A stretch of DNA of 64,000 nucleotides from Arthrobacter luteolus NBRC 107841 (GTDB lineage: Bacteria > Actinomycetota > Actinomycetes > Actinomycetales > Micrococcaceae): contig NZ_BCQM01000010.1 in the NCBI RefSeq assembly GCF_001552075.1, forward strand, positions 1 through 64,000. Direction: 5' to 3'. Made by a program: the position numbers and the translations under genes. The notes beneath the pieces are model-generated. The model was not told the DNA's origin and did not search any database. It saw nothing but the letters and a program-made list of their open reading frames with translations. This document shows positions 19,685 to 27,832 of the stretch, in pieces (position 1 is the stretch's first letter; each line of letters begins with the position of its first letter).

Positions 19685-20634
19685 TTTTGCCGTCGATTTA
19701 TGGGTAGTCCTGCCCGAGTCAGTATTTGTGCCAGGCCACCCGGGTCATGCGGTGGCCTGAGTGCGTCGGCCCATGACCAGCGCACAAATCCCACGCCGGT
19801 GGCACGGATGGCATCTTCCCGTCGCTTTTCCCGCAGCAGGGCTTGTTGGGATTGCCCGACGGTGCCGTTTAGCGAAGCCCCGTACTTCACGGCACCGTCG
19901 AACTCGCCGACCAGATTTCGCTGGGGCCAAAAGAAATCTGTCCGGCCAAGGACCCGGCCACCGGAAGAGCGGAACTCTTTCTGCAGATCCGGTGGTGGGA
20001 ACCCAAGTCGGTGAATAACGGCCCGGGAAAACGACTCACCCGGTGATTCTGATCGCACGTCCGCGAAATTGATGACCCGGAGAGCGCGCGTTCGTTTGGC
20101 CTGGGTTGGCAGCGCCTGAGCCAGATTCCTCAAAACTACCTTGTCCAACGGAGCCAGTCCGCGTCCTGGATCCGGCCGCAGTACGTGGTCCATGGCCGGA
20201 ACCGCGCGCTCAAAGGGCAGATAGGCGGCCATATCGAGGACGGTCTGCGCCCGCGATGTGACAGCAAAGCCTGAGGTCTCGGAGAGCGGCTCGAGCAGTT
20301 GCCGTTCGGCCCAGCGAATTCCTCCTCGGCGCCGTGCATGCGATGGGGCCGAGGCCAGCACCATGATCTCGGTGGTAGAGCCGATGGTGGGAATTCCCCA
20401 TGCGAGCGCAGCTGATTCCTGGACCAGGACCCGTGGATTCCGGCCTTGTTCCGCAGCTGCCACCAGCATCGTGACTTCGCGTTCCCAGCGGGGGAGGTGC
20501 TCCCACTCGGCGCTGGAGACATAGACGCCGGGCCTCAGCCGGAGAAGCTCCCCGCTGCGACATCGGCTGGCGAGGGAGCGGCGCCCGGGACCGTCCCTGT
20601 CTGCGTCCGACGAAAAGAGAAGGGCTGGCTGCAT
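19681..20634 (-). CDS. DUF559 / AbiEi-like protein with PD-(D/E)xK-type core
   Basis: 317 aa. N-terminal region (LASRCRSGELLRLRPGVYVS) matches the winged-helix AbiEi-type antitoxin domain found in actinobacterial DUF559 proteins. The C-terminal third has a Vsr/restriction-endonuclease-like core: GRTDFFWPQRNLVGEFDGAVKYG, with the D ... E-x-D-G ... K spacing expected of the PD-(D/E)xK fold. Function of the family is not established; roles in defence or DNA repair are inferred. The ATG at 20634 (gatggga upstream) is chosen over an upstream frame that runs into repeats. The frame ends exactly where a duplicated tail fragment begins. Lies in the most repeat-rich spacer of the window. Confidence 0.8.
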   Translation of the reverse strand: MQPALLFSSDADRDGPGRRSLASRCRSGELLRLRPGVYVSSAEWEHLPRWEREVTMLVAAAEQGRNPRVLVQESAALAWGIPTIGSTTEIMVLASAPSHARRRGGIRWAERQLLEPLSETSGFAVTSRAQTVLDMAAYLPFERAVPAMDHVLRPDPGRGLAPLDKVVLRNLAQALPTQAKRTRALRVINFADVRSESPGESFSRAVIHRLGFPPPDLQKEFRSSGGRVLGRTDFFWPQRNLVGEFDGAVKYGASLNGTVGQSQQALLREKRREDAIRATGVGFVRWSWADALRPPHDPGGLAQILTRAGLPINRRQK

Positions 20635-20723
20635 CGTCCCATCTTGGCTCGTCACAGCCTTGCCCGGAGGGCGGGGTCCTCGTCTGTGGATAACCCTACG
20701 GTTCGGGGGAAATCGACCAGTTT

Positions 20724-20955
20724 GGGGTTTCCCTGCCAGAGCGCACCGGAGGGAAACCCCATAATGGCCGAACTTTCCCAAAACGGAGGGGAACTATGTC
20801 TCAAAGCGACAGGATTTTCCCAAAACGGAGGGGAATGGTGCACGGAGTGGGTGGGTTTTCCCTAACCGGAGGGAAATGGACGACGGAGTGGGTGGGTTTT
20901 CCCTAACCGGAGGGAAATGGACGACGGAGTGGGTGGGTTTTCCCTAACCGGCGGG
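20724..20955. repeat. Cluster of six hairpin repeats with a 41-bp tandem array
   Basis: Hairpin 1: perfect 11-bp stem 20724-20734/20750-20760. Hairpins 2 and 3 (about 20775-20793 and 20815-20834) share the core tttcccaaaacggagggga. Hairpins 4 and 5 are identical: tttccct, loop aaccgg, agggaaa (20857-20876 and 20898-20917). Hairpin 6 (from 20939) keeps the left arm and diverges on the right. Copies 4-6 sit in a 41-base tandem unit running from about 20842 to 20950. Non-coding, upstream of the DUF559 gene. Confidence 0.88.
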
Positions 20956-21269
20956 GAATACCCGCGCGAGGAGCCACAGCCGCGAGGAGTTCCAGCGTGG
21001 CCGGTAAGCCCCAAAACACAGGGGCACGTTGCCCGCAGTTGGGTCGAGGCCTCTGACCCTGAAACCCCGCGAAGGAAATGCACCCGCGAGGACCCTGCAA
21101 CCTGGGGCATTCCTCCCAGATTGAGACTCTCCTGCCGCGGCCCCGCACAGGATCGTCCCAAGGTGGCAGGCAAGCCCCGAAATAAAGCCCCGAAGTGGAG
21201 GGGAACGCCGCGCAGGATTGTCCCCAGCAGGGGAGTCCGTCGGCCGAGGGGTATCCGGGTTGAACGGTT
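20956..21269. other. Repeat-rich spacer, no convincing gene
   Basis: Continues the hairpin-rich stretch. Scattered short elements resemble the neighbouring family: gcccc/ggggc around 21010-21025, ggattgtccccagcagggga around 21213-21232, and two tggcNggYaagcccc blocks (about 20998 and 21166). The open frames here are low-complexity and have no ribosome sites, so I call no gene. Confidence 0.55.
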
Positions 21270-21911
21270 TTAGATCTCCACAAGCCCCGAAGGCGTTCCG
21301 AAGGTCACGGACATAATGCCGGGGGTGCCCTTGGGGGAAACCCAGGTGACGTCCACGGATTCCAGCGGTTCCTCGACGGGCATGCCCAGCCACTCGGTGA
21401 CCCGCGCGGCAGAACCGGCAATGGTCAGGGAGTCCAGGGACACTGTTCCGTTGAGGGCACGGGACGGGTGCAGATCTGCCTTGTCCTCGTCCCAGCGCAG
21501 CATGTAGGGGACCTGCGGATCAGCGATCAGGCCGTTGATGCCGATCTGCCGCCAGGTCAGTTCCTGGCCGTCGGGGAATTTCCGGTTTCCCGGAACCGAG
21601 GACCGGCCCAGTCGTTCCTCGAAGGGAGCCAGGTCATCAACCTCGACGCACCAGCCCATCCAGCCGCCGCCTGCCTCGGACCGGGCACGGACGGCCTGGC
21701 CGAAAGGAGCCTTGTCGGACGCGGGGTGGTTGAGGACTTCCACCACCTCGATGTACTGGTGGTTGGCCAGGGGCAGGATCATATTGCGGGTACCGAAACG
21801 GGGGTGGACGCCACCCTTGACGTACTCGGTTCCAAGGGCAGCAGCAATGCGTTCCGTGGTGGCCAGCAGGCCGTCGGATTCGCAGGCATAAGAGACGTGA
21901 TCCAGGCGCAT
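21270..21911 (-). CDS. VOC / glyoxalase-like domain protein
   Basis: 213 aa. Begins MRLDHVSYACESDGLLATTE, a typical first strand of the vicinal-oxygen-chelate fold with a metal-ligand His, followed by GTRNMILPLANHQYIEVVEV with a second His and Glu. This is the Glyoxalase_3-like subgroup common in actinobacteria; its reaction is unknown. The ATG at 21911 is preferred because upstream codons lack family similarity. Divergent from the SAM riboswitch/metY unit. Confidence 0.82.
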   Translation of the reverse strand: MRLDHVSYACESDGLLATTERIAAALGTEYVKGGVHPRFGTRNMILPLANHQYIEVVEVLNHPASDKAPFGQAVRARSEAGGGWMGWCVEVDDLAPFEERLGRSSVPGNRKFPDGQELTWRQIGINGLIADPQVPYMLRWDEDKADLHPSRALNGTVSLDSLTIAGSAARVTEWLGMPVEEPLESVDVTWVSPKGTPGIMSVTFGTPSGLVEI

Positions 21912-22055
21912 GCGAACATCTTGACACGTTGTGACCTGTGTCTCGACTAAGGCAACCCTAAGCTCACGAAAACCGTGCTGCATTACATGAAGACGCAGAT
22001 TTCACGCTGCGTCATATGGGTTGCGCAACTGGGCGTCCGTTGGTTCTATGGGTAC

Positions 22056-22175
22056 AGGTCATGAGTGCCAGCAGATAGCCCCGGCTTGCTGGCCGGCAAC
22101 CCTCCAACCGCGGTGGGGTGCCCCGGGTGAAGACCTGGCCGGACACCAAAAGGGTGTCACGGCAAGCGCGGGCCA
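22056..22175 (+). ncRNA. SAM-IV riboswitch upstream of metY
   Basis: Matches the actinobacterial SAM-IV aptamer from memory of its consensus: P1 strands ggtc 22057-22060 and gacc 22132-22135, conserved atgagtgccagc, the ccccggcttgctggccggca arm, accctccaaccgcggtgggg with tgccccgggtgaaga, then a P5-like hairpin (gacacc/gggtgtc, 22142-22158) and the terminal ggcaagcgcgggcc. Placement before the sulfhydrylase metY fits SAM feedback on homocysteine synthesis. I do not see a clear expression platform; the ribosome site lies about 60 bases downstream. Confidence 0.9.
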
Positions 22176-22242
22176 CACGTCTCGTTTCCGGACTTCCTCC
22201 GGCATCGCTTCCTGTGGGGCCCCTGGTCATAAAGGGAGCAAA

Positions 22243-23559
22243 ATGTCTGCCAATTGGTCGTTCGAAACCCGCCAGATTCACGCAGGTCAGGAGCCCGACG
22301 CCGCAACCGGCGCCCGCGCCCTGCCTATCTACCAGACCTCGTCCTTCGTGTTCCCCAGTGCGGAAGCAGCGGCCAACCGCTTCGCCCTGGCCGAGCTGGC
22401 TCCGATCTACACGCGGATCGGGAACCCGACGCAGGAGGCGGTGGAGAACCGGATCGCGTCGCTGGAAGGCGGTCTGGGCGCACTGCTGCTGGCTTCCGGC
22501 CAGGCCGCCGAAACCTACGCCATCCTGAACGTCGCCGAGGCCGGGGACCATATTGTGGCAAGCCCCAGCCTGTACGGGGGAACGTACAACCTGTTCAAGC
22601 ACACCCTGAAAAAGTTCGGCATCGACGTTACCTTCGTGGCTGACCCGGACAACCTGGAGCAGTGGCGTGCCGCCGTCCAGCCGAACACCAAGGCGTTCTT
22701 CGGCGAAGTGGTCTCCAACCCGCGCCAGGATGTCCTGGATTTGGAAGGGATCTCCGCCGTCGCGCACGACGCCGGGGTGCCGCTGATCGTGGACAACACC
22801 CTCTCCACGCCGTACCTGATCCGTCCCATCGAGTGGGGCGCGGACATCGTGGTGCATTCGGCCACCAAGTACCTCGGCGGACACGGCACAGCAATCGCCG
22901 GCGTCATTGTGGACTCGGGCAACTTCGACTTCGGGGCCGACCCGGAGAAGTTCCCCGGCTTCAACACACCGGACGAGAGCTACAACGGCCTGGTGTACGC
23001 ACGGGACCTCGGGGCCGACGGCGTGCTGGGCGCAAACCTGGCCTACATCCTGAAGGCGCGGGTCCAGCTGCTCCGCGACCTGGGCTCGGCCGTCTCGCCG
23101 TTCAACGCCTTCCTCATCGGGCAGGGCCTCGAGACCCTGAGCCTGCGGGTGGAACGGCACGTGAGCAACGCCGTCGCCGTCGCGCAGTGGCTTGATGGGC
23201 ACGACGACGTCGTTTCGGTTGCGTACGCAGGCCTTGAGTCCAGCCCGTGGTACGAACGCGGACGCAAGTACGGACCCCGCGGCACCGGCGCCATCGTCTC
23301 CTTCGAGATCGCCGGGGGAGTGGAAGCCGGAAAGCGCTTTGTCGACGCACTGGAACTGCACTCCCATGTGGCAAACGTTGGTGACGTCCGTTCGCTGGTG
23401 ATCCATCCGGCGTCGACCACCCACAGCCAGCTGGGCGCCGAAGCGCAGGCAGCGGCGGGCGTCAGCCCGGGCCTGGTCCGGCTCTCGGTCGGTCTGGAAC
23501 ACCTGGATGACATCATCGCGGACCTCGATGCCGGTTTCCGCGCCGCCAAGGGAGCATGA
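22243..23559 (+). CDS. metY: O-acetylhomoserine sulfhydrylase (PLP-dependent)
   Basis: 438-aa Cys/Met-metabolism PLP enzyme converting O-acetylhomoserine plus sulfide to homocysteine. N-terminus WSFETRQIHAGQEPDAATGA and LPIYQTSSFVFPSAEAAANR are diagnostic of the MetY branch; the PLP lysine is in VVHSATKYLGGHGTAIAGV, and the length with the ~50-residue insertion around FNTPDESYNGLVYARDLG suits MetY rather than MetB. Ribosome site aaagggagc precedes the ATG at 22243. Preceded by a SAM-IV riboswitch and overlapping metX by four bases. Confidence 0.96.
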   Translation: MSANWSFETRQIHAGQEPDAATGARALPIYQTSSFVFPSAEAAANRFALAELAPIYTRIGNPTQEAVENRIASLEGGLGALLLASGQAAETYAILNVAEAGDHIVASPSLYGGTYNLFKHTLKKFGIDVTFVADPDNLEQWRAAVQPNTKAFFGEVVSNPRQDVLDLEGISAVAHDAGVPLIVDNTLSTPYLIRPIEWGADIVVHSATKYLGGHGTAIAGVIVDSGNFDFGADPEKFPGFNTPDESYNGLVYARDLGADGVLGANLAYILKARVQLLRDLGSAVSPFNAFLIGQGLETLSLRVERHVSNAVAVAQWLDGHDDVVSVAYAGLESSPWYERGRKYGPRGTGAIVSFEIAGGVEAGKRFVDALELHSHVANVGDVRSLVIHPASTTHSQLGAEAQAAAGVSPGLVRLSVGLEHLDDIIADLDAGFRAAKGA

Positions 23560-24692
23560 AGAACAGCGTGACAACGTATCCACCCGCACCGCAGCACCCC
23601 GTCAGCACCATCGACGGGGTGCTGCAGTACGCCTCCATCGGAACTTTGGAACTGGAGACCGGCGGCGTGCTGCCGGACGTGGTGCTGGGCTACGAAACCT
23701 GGGGGCGGCTGAACGCCGACGGCTCCAATGCCGTGCTGATTCCGCACGCCCTGACCGGCAGCACGCACGTTGCCCGGGGACAGACGGACGAACCGGGCTG
23801 GTGGGACGGTTTTGTGGGTCCGGGACGCACGGTGGACACCAACCGCTTCTTCGTGGTCTCGATAAACATGGTCGGCGGCTGCTACGGCTCCACCGGACCT
23901 GCTTCGGCCGATCCGGAGGGGCTGCCCTGGGGATCCCGCTTCCCGTTCGTCACCATCCGGGACTCGGTGCGGGCGGAAGCCCGGCTGGCCGACCAGCTGG
24001 GTATCCGCCGCTGGCACACCGTGCTGGGCGGATCGCTCGGCGGGGCGCGGGCACTGGAATGGGCGGTGACCGAACCGTCCCGGGTTGCCCGGTGCGCAGT
24101 CATCGCTGCCACGGCGGCCAGCACCGGGGAGCAGATCGCGTTTGCCCAGGCACAGGTCTCCGCGATCCGGCTGGACCCTGATTTCAACGGCGGCGACTAC
24201 TACAACGGACGGGCACCGCTGGCCGGGCTGGGCCTGGCCCGCCGGATCGCCCACATCACCTACCGGTCCGAAGCTGAGCTGCAGTACCGGTTCGGCAGGA
24301 CCCCGCAGCCGGGAGAGAATCCGCTGGCAGCAGCGCTCCCCGCGGAGCGCGGCCGGTACCAGGTGGAAAGCTACCTGGACCACCAGGCGCAGAAACTCGC
24401 CGGCAGGTTCGACGCCAACAGCTACGTGATCCTCACCGAAGCGCTGATGAGCCACGACGTCACCCGCGGACGCGGAAGCCTGGCCGAGGCCCTCTCTGTC
24501 ACCGGTTCAGAGTTCCTGATAGCCGCCGTCGACAGTGACCGCCTGTACTTTCCGGAACAGTCCGCTGAGCTGGCCGCAGCCCTGCCGGGGGAGCACCGGG
24601 TCCACCTGATCAACGCGCCGATCGGACACGACGGATTCCTCACCGATGTCCTGCAGCTCAAGGACGTCCTGGAGCAGGGTTTCTTCGCCTAA
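23556..24692 (+). CDS. metX: Homoserine O-acetyltransferase
   Basis: 378-aa alpha/beta-hydrolase-fold enzyme that acetylates homoserine with acetyl-CoA, making the substrate of MetY. Nucleophile Ser160 in VLGGSLGGARALEWA; acid and histidine of the triad near the C-terminus in VDSDRLYFPEQ and IGHDGFLTDV. Other family marks: LIPHALTGSTHVARG and NMVGGCYGSTGP. ATGA overlap with metY makes metYX one SAM-controlled unit. Confidence 0.97.
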   Translation: MKNSVTTYPPAPQHPVSTIDGVLQYASIGTLELETGGVLPDVVLGYETWGRLNADGSNAVLIPHALTGSTHVARGQTDEPGWWDGFVGPGRTVDTNRFFVVSINMVGGCYGSTGPASADPEGLPWGSRFPFVTIRDSVRAEARLADQLGIRRWHTVLGGSLGGARALEWAVTEPSRVARCAVIAATAASTGEQIAFAQAQVSAIRLDPDFNGGDYYNGRAPLAGLGLARRIAHITYRSEAELQYRFGRTPQPGENPLAAALPAERGRYQVESYLDHQAQKLAGRFDANSYVILTEALMSHDVTRGRGSLAEALSVTGSEFLIAAVDSDRLYFPEQSAELAAALPGEHRVHLINAPIGHDGFLTDVLQLKDVLEQGFFA

Positions 24693-24704
24693 CGGCTTCT
24701 CCGC

Positions 24705-25634
24705 CTAGACCTGGCCGAGGGTGTCTGCTGCCTCGCCGGAACCCTGCGGCATGCCGGAACCGAAGAACGGCCCGGCGTCGGGCCGTTTCGGTGAAATGCC
24801 GTCACCGGAGGACCGCTTGCGTACGCGCCGGACAACCCACGGAACCAGGTATTCGCGGGCCCAGACCAGGTCCTCCGAGCGCGCCGTCCGCCAGTTTTTG
24901 TGCGTGGCTTCCTTGACCGCATGGGGTTCCAGCGAGTGGTCCACCCCGAGCGTGTCCAGCACCATGGCAGCGATCGTGTGGTGCCCGAGCGGAGAAAAAT
25001 GCAGCCGGTCAGGGGCCCACATCTGTGGATTGCTGAGTTCCCGAAGCGCCCACATATCCGCCAGCACGGCGTCATGGCGGGCCGCCACGGTGCGCAGGTT
25101 CTCGTTGTAGATCGCGACGCGGCCGCGGACGCTGCCCAATACCGGAGTAGCGCCGATGTCCGGGCCGGTGAACAGGACCACAGTGGCACCGGTCTCACGA
25201 AGCCGGGCGATGGTGCCGTCCATCTTCTCAGCCAGCCGGTCGGGGTCCCCGCCCGGGCGGATCACGTCGTTGCCGCCGGCGCAGATGGTCACCAGATCCG
25301 GATGCAGGTCGATGGCGGGCTCGAGCTGTTCGGTGATGATCTGGTTCAGCAGGCGGCCGCGGATGGCCAGATTGGCGTATGCGAAATCCTTGTGGCCGTG
25401 GGCGAGCTCTTCCGCCACCCGGTCTGCCCAGCCGCGGTGGCCTCCGGGGCTTTCCGGGCTGGGGTCGCCGATGCCTTCGGTGAATGAATCACCGAGGGCG
25501 ACGTAGCGGTTGAACGGGTGGTCGGGATGTCCCGGATGCTCCGGAGATGCTCCGGGCTCTGTCCGGGGAGCCGGATCGGTGGTGCTGGTTTCCTGGTCGG
25601 GGCGCAGCGAAGGGCGCTGAAGATTTTCGGTCAC
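24705..25634 (-). CDS. SGNH/GDSL-type hydrolase
   Basis: 309 aa. The four SGNH blocks are visible: nucleophile serine in RYVALGDSFTEGIGDPSP, block II glycine in YANLAIRGRLLNQII, block III TICAGGNDVIRPGG, and block V WAPDRLHFSPLGHH with the Asp and His of the triad. No signal peptide, so probably cytoplasmic; ester substrate unknown. The first ~45 residues are Pro/Thr-rich and likely disordered. GTG start. Confidence 0.88.
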   Translation of the reverse strand: MTENLQRPSLRPDQETSTTDPAPRTEPGASPEHPGHPDHPFNRYVALGDSFTEGIGDPSPESPGGHRGWADRVAEELAHGHKDFAYANLAIRGRLLNQIITEQLEPAIDLHPDLVTICAGGNDVIRPGGDPDRLAEKMDGTIARLRETGATVVLFTGPDIGATPVLGSVRGRVAIYNENLRTVAARHDAVLADMWALRELSNPQMWAPDRLHFSPLGHHTIAAMVLDTLGVDHSLEPHAVKEATHKNWRTARSEDLVWAREYLVPWVVRRVRKRSSGDGISPKRPDAGPFFGSGMPQGSGEAADTLGQV

Positions 25635-25708
25635 CTGTCCATGATTGCGGGCCGGGGCCTGGCTACGCGACCGTAGGTTGCGCGCAGGCGCATGCCAGAA
25701 TGGAATTC

Positions 25709-26362
25709 ATGACTGAAAACACTCCTTGGAATCCGGTTGTGCTCTACTCCAAGCCTGAGGAGGAGCGGGCAGGAACCCCGCTGCTGGTCCTCTTCCACGG
25801 ATACCTGGCCAATGAAGAAGACCTGATGGGCCTGGCCGGTTACCTGCCCGGGGAGTTCACAGTGGCTTCTGTCCGCGCACCGGTGGCTCTGGGCCCCGGA
25901 TACACCTGGTTCCCGCTGATGAACGAGCCGGACTATTCCGTGGACCGGGTTGTCTCAGCCGTTCAGGACGTCTCCGACTGGCTGGACGGAGTTAAGGACC
26001 AGCACAGCAGCATTACCCTGCTCGGTTTCTCGATGGGCATGGCCGTGGCCAGCACGCTGCTGCGGCACCGGCCGGAGGAGTTTGCCGCCGTCGTCGGCCT
26101 CTCAGGTTTTGTGGTCCCGGCCGAAGGGAACGCCTTCTTCCACGACGAGGAACTGGCTGAACTGAAGGTGCCGTTCTTCTGGGGCCGGGACCAGGCGGAT
26201 CCCGTCATTGACGAAGCACGGGTGGAATACACCCACGGCTGGCTCAACGGGTACACCAAGCTGACAAAGGTCCTCTACGCAGGGATGGGACACAGCATCA
26301 GCATGCAGGAACTGGGGCACGTCAAGGAGTTCCTGACGCACACCGTCCTGGGACGGCGCTAG
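25709..26362 (+). CDS. Alpha/beta hydrolase, carboxylesterase/phospholipase type
   Basis: 217 aa. Oxyanion-hole stretch LLVLFHGYLANEEDL, nucleophile elbow LLGFSMGMAVAST, acid in FFWGRDQADPVIDE, and histidine in YAGMGHSISMQEL give a full triad of the YpfH/carboxylesterase-2 type. Ester substrate unknown. Start ATG at 25709 follows ggaa; an ATG three codons earlier is also possible. Its stop overlaps the stop of the convergent S4 gene (shared ctag). Confidence 0.86.
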   Translation: MTENTPWNPVVLYSKPEEERAGTPLLVLFHGYLANEEDLMGLAGYLPGEFTVASVRAPVALGPGYTWFPLMNEPDYSVDRVVSAVQDVSDWLDGVKDQHSSITLLGFSMGMAVASTLLRHRPEEFAAVVGLSGFVVPAEGNAFFHDEELAELKVPFFWGRDQADPVIDEARVEYTHGWLNGYTKLTKVLYAGMGHSISMQELGHVKEFLTHTVLGRR

Positions 26363-26589
26363 CCGCCGGAAGCGATCCGGACCTTCTGCCCGTTCACCTC
26401 GATGGTGTCACCGGTATGAAGCTGGCGGCCGCGGCGCTCTTCGATCTCGCCGTTGACCTTTACCAGCCCGTTCTCGATCAATTCTTTGGCGTCGATGCCG
26501 TCTTCGGCGAGATTCGCCAGCTTCAGCGCCTGGCCAAGGCGGATCATGTCGTCGCGGATGGGAAGGTCTTGGGGATCGGTTGAACTCAT
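26359..26589 (-). CDS. S4-domain RNA-binding protein (YbcJ/RlbA-like)
   Basis: 76 aa, essentially a single S4 fold: MIRLGQALKLANLAEDGIDA, LIENGLVKVNGEIEERRGRQ, LHTGDTIEVNGQKVRI. Such free S4 proteins bind structured RNA, sometimes in ribosome rescue; the exact role here is unknown. ATG at 26589 selected, where the family similarity begins. Confidence 0.88.
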   Translation of the reverse strand: MSSTDPQDLPIRDDMIRLGQALKLANLAEDGIDAKELIENGLVKVNGEIEERRGRQLHTGDTIEVNGQKVRIASGG

Positions 26590-26687
26590 GGCTCTATTCT
26601 GCCGGAGAATCCGCGGCGCAGACTCCCTTCTGCCGCTGCGGTCCCGGCGGGGCATCCCGGACCCCAGCGCAGGCGTAGGGTTTAACG

Positions 26688-27674
26688 GTGCCTCAGTCCT
26701 CCCGCCTTCCCGCCGCCGTCGGCCTTCCCCTGGCCCTGCTGGCCGGGATGGCTATTCCTGCCCAGTCCAGGGTGAACGGTGCGTTAAGCACTGCATTGGA
26801 TGACAGCCTGGCCGCAGCCACGGTCAACTTCGGGATGGGGCTGGCCGTGATGCTGCTGGTCAGTGCCGTCCTCCCGCGCGGCCGGGCCGGATTCACCCAG
26901 ATCCTTCCGGCGCTGCGCGAGCGGCGGTTCCCCCGGATCTACATCCTCGCGGGTTTGATCGGTGCCTGGTTCGTCCTGACCCAGACGCTCACGATCGCCG
27001 TGCTCGGCGTTGCCGTCTTCACCGTTGCCACCGTTGCCGGGCAGACCCTGACGGGACTGGTCGTGGACCGGATGGGCATCGGTCCGGGCGGAAAGAAGGC
27101 GCTGACTTTGATGCGCGTGGTCGGTGCCGTGCTCACCATCGCAGCTGTGGCCTGGGCGGTCAGCCCGAAAATCACCGGCACCGCTGACACCGGACAGTGG
27201 CTGCTGGCCGTCCTGCTGCCGCTCAGCGCCGGCATGGCCATGAGCTTCCAGCAGGCCATGAACGGCACCAGCGGAATGCATTACGGAACGCCGATCACCG
27301 CCACGCTGGTGAACTTCGTCGCCGGATTCGCGGCGCTGCTGACTATCTGGCTCATCAAGGTGGCGGTGTCCGGATTCGGAAACCCGCTGCCGGATACCTG
27401 GTGGTATTACCTCGGCGGACCGCTGGGCTGCATCTTTATCGGCGTCGGAGCCATGCTGGCGCGGACGCTGGGCGTGCTGCTGACCAGCCTCGGCCTGATC
27501 GGCGGGCAGCTGACCGGCTCGCTGCTGCTGGACCTCATCTTCCCTGCCCCGGGCTCCACTGTTGTGGCGGCGACTGTGTTTGGCACCGCCCTGACACTGG
27601 CCGCGATCGTCGTCGCCACGCTGCCCTGGAATATGCCCGGTGTCCGCCCGCTGCGGCGGCGTGCGCGCCGATAG
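26688..27674 (+). CDS. DMT-superfamily transporter, YdcZ/DUF606 type
   Basis: 328 aa with two internal repeats of the DUF606 fold, each starting with a glycine-rich helix followed by [16 protein letters not shown] or [18 protein letters not shown], the hallmark Q/S-x-x-x-NG motif. About ten membrane helices. Substrate unknown. GTG start. Followed after 158 bases by glyS. Confidence 0.86.
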   Translation: MPQSSRLPAAVGLPLALLAGMAIPAQSRVNGALSTALDDSLAAATVNFGMGLAVMLLVSAVLPRGRAGFTQILPALRERRFPRIYILAGLIGAWFVLTQTLTIAVLGVAVFTVATVAGQTLTGLVVDRMGIGPGGKKALTLMRVVGAVLTIAAVAWAVSPKITGTADTGQWLLAVLLPLSAGMAMSFQQAMNGTSGMHYGTPITATLVNFVAGFAALLTIWLIKVAVSGFGNPLPDTWWYYLGGPLGCIFIGVGAMLARTLGVLLTSLGLIGGQLTGSLLLDLIFPAPGSTVVAATVFGTALTLAAIVVATLPWNMPGVRPLRRRARR

Positions 27675-27832
27675 CCCCCTTTCGCTGCCTTGACCTTAAG
27701 CTGGTATCTATAGGTTTTGCCCTCCACCGCCCTCCCCGCGCACGTCCGCCGGGGTTCCAGGGACGGAAACGGGATCAGAAGCGGACCGCACCCAGCGGCC
27801 TGCGTGACACGAAAGAACGGCGGTACCATTCC

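Noticed and set aside
20842-20955. CRISPR array.
   Set aside because: The 41-bp unit is a direct tandem repeat with no unique spacers and no cas genes nearby.
20862-21393. Several minus-strand open frames across the hairpin repeats (up to 149 codons).
   Set aside because: They read through palindromes and tandem repeats, lack ribosome sites and show no domain.
27197-27832. N-terminal extension of glyS by ~210 codons.
   Set aside because: It lies antiphase inside the upstream transporter gene and the glycyl-tRNA synthetase homology begins exactly at the ATG at 27833.
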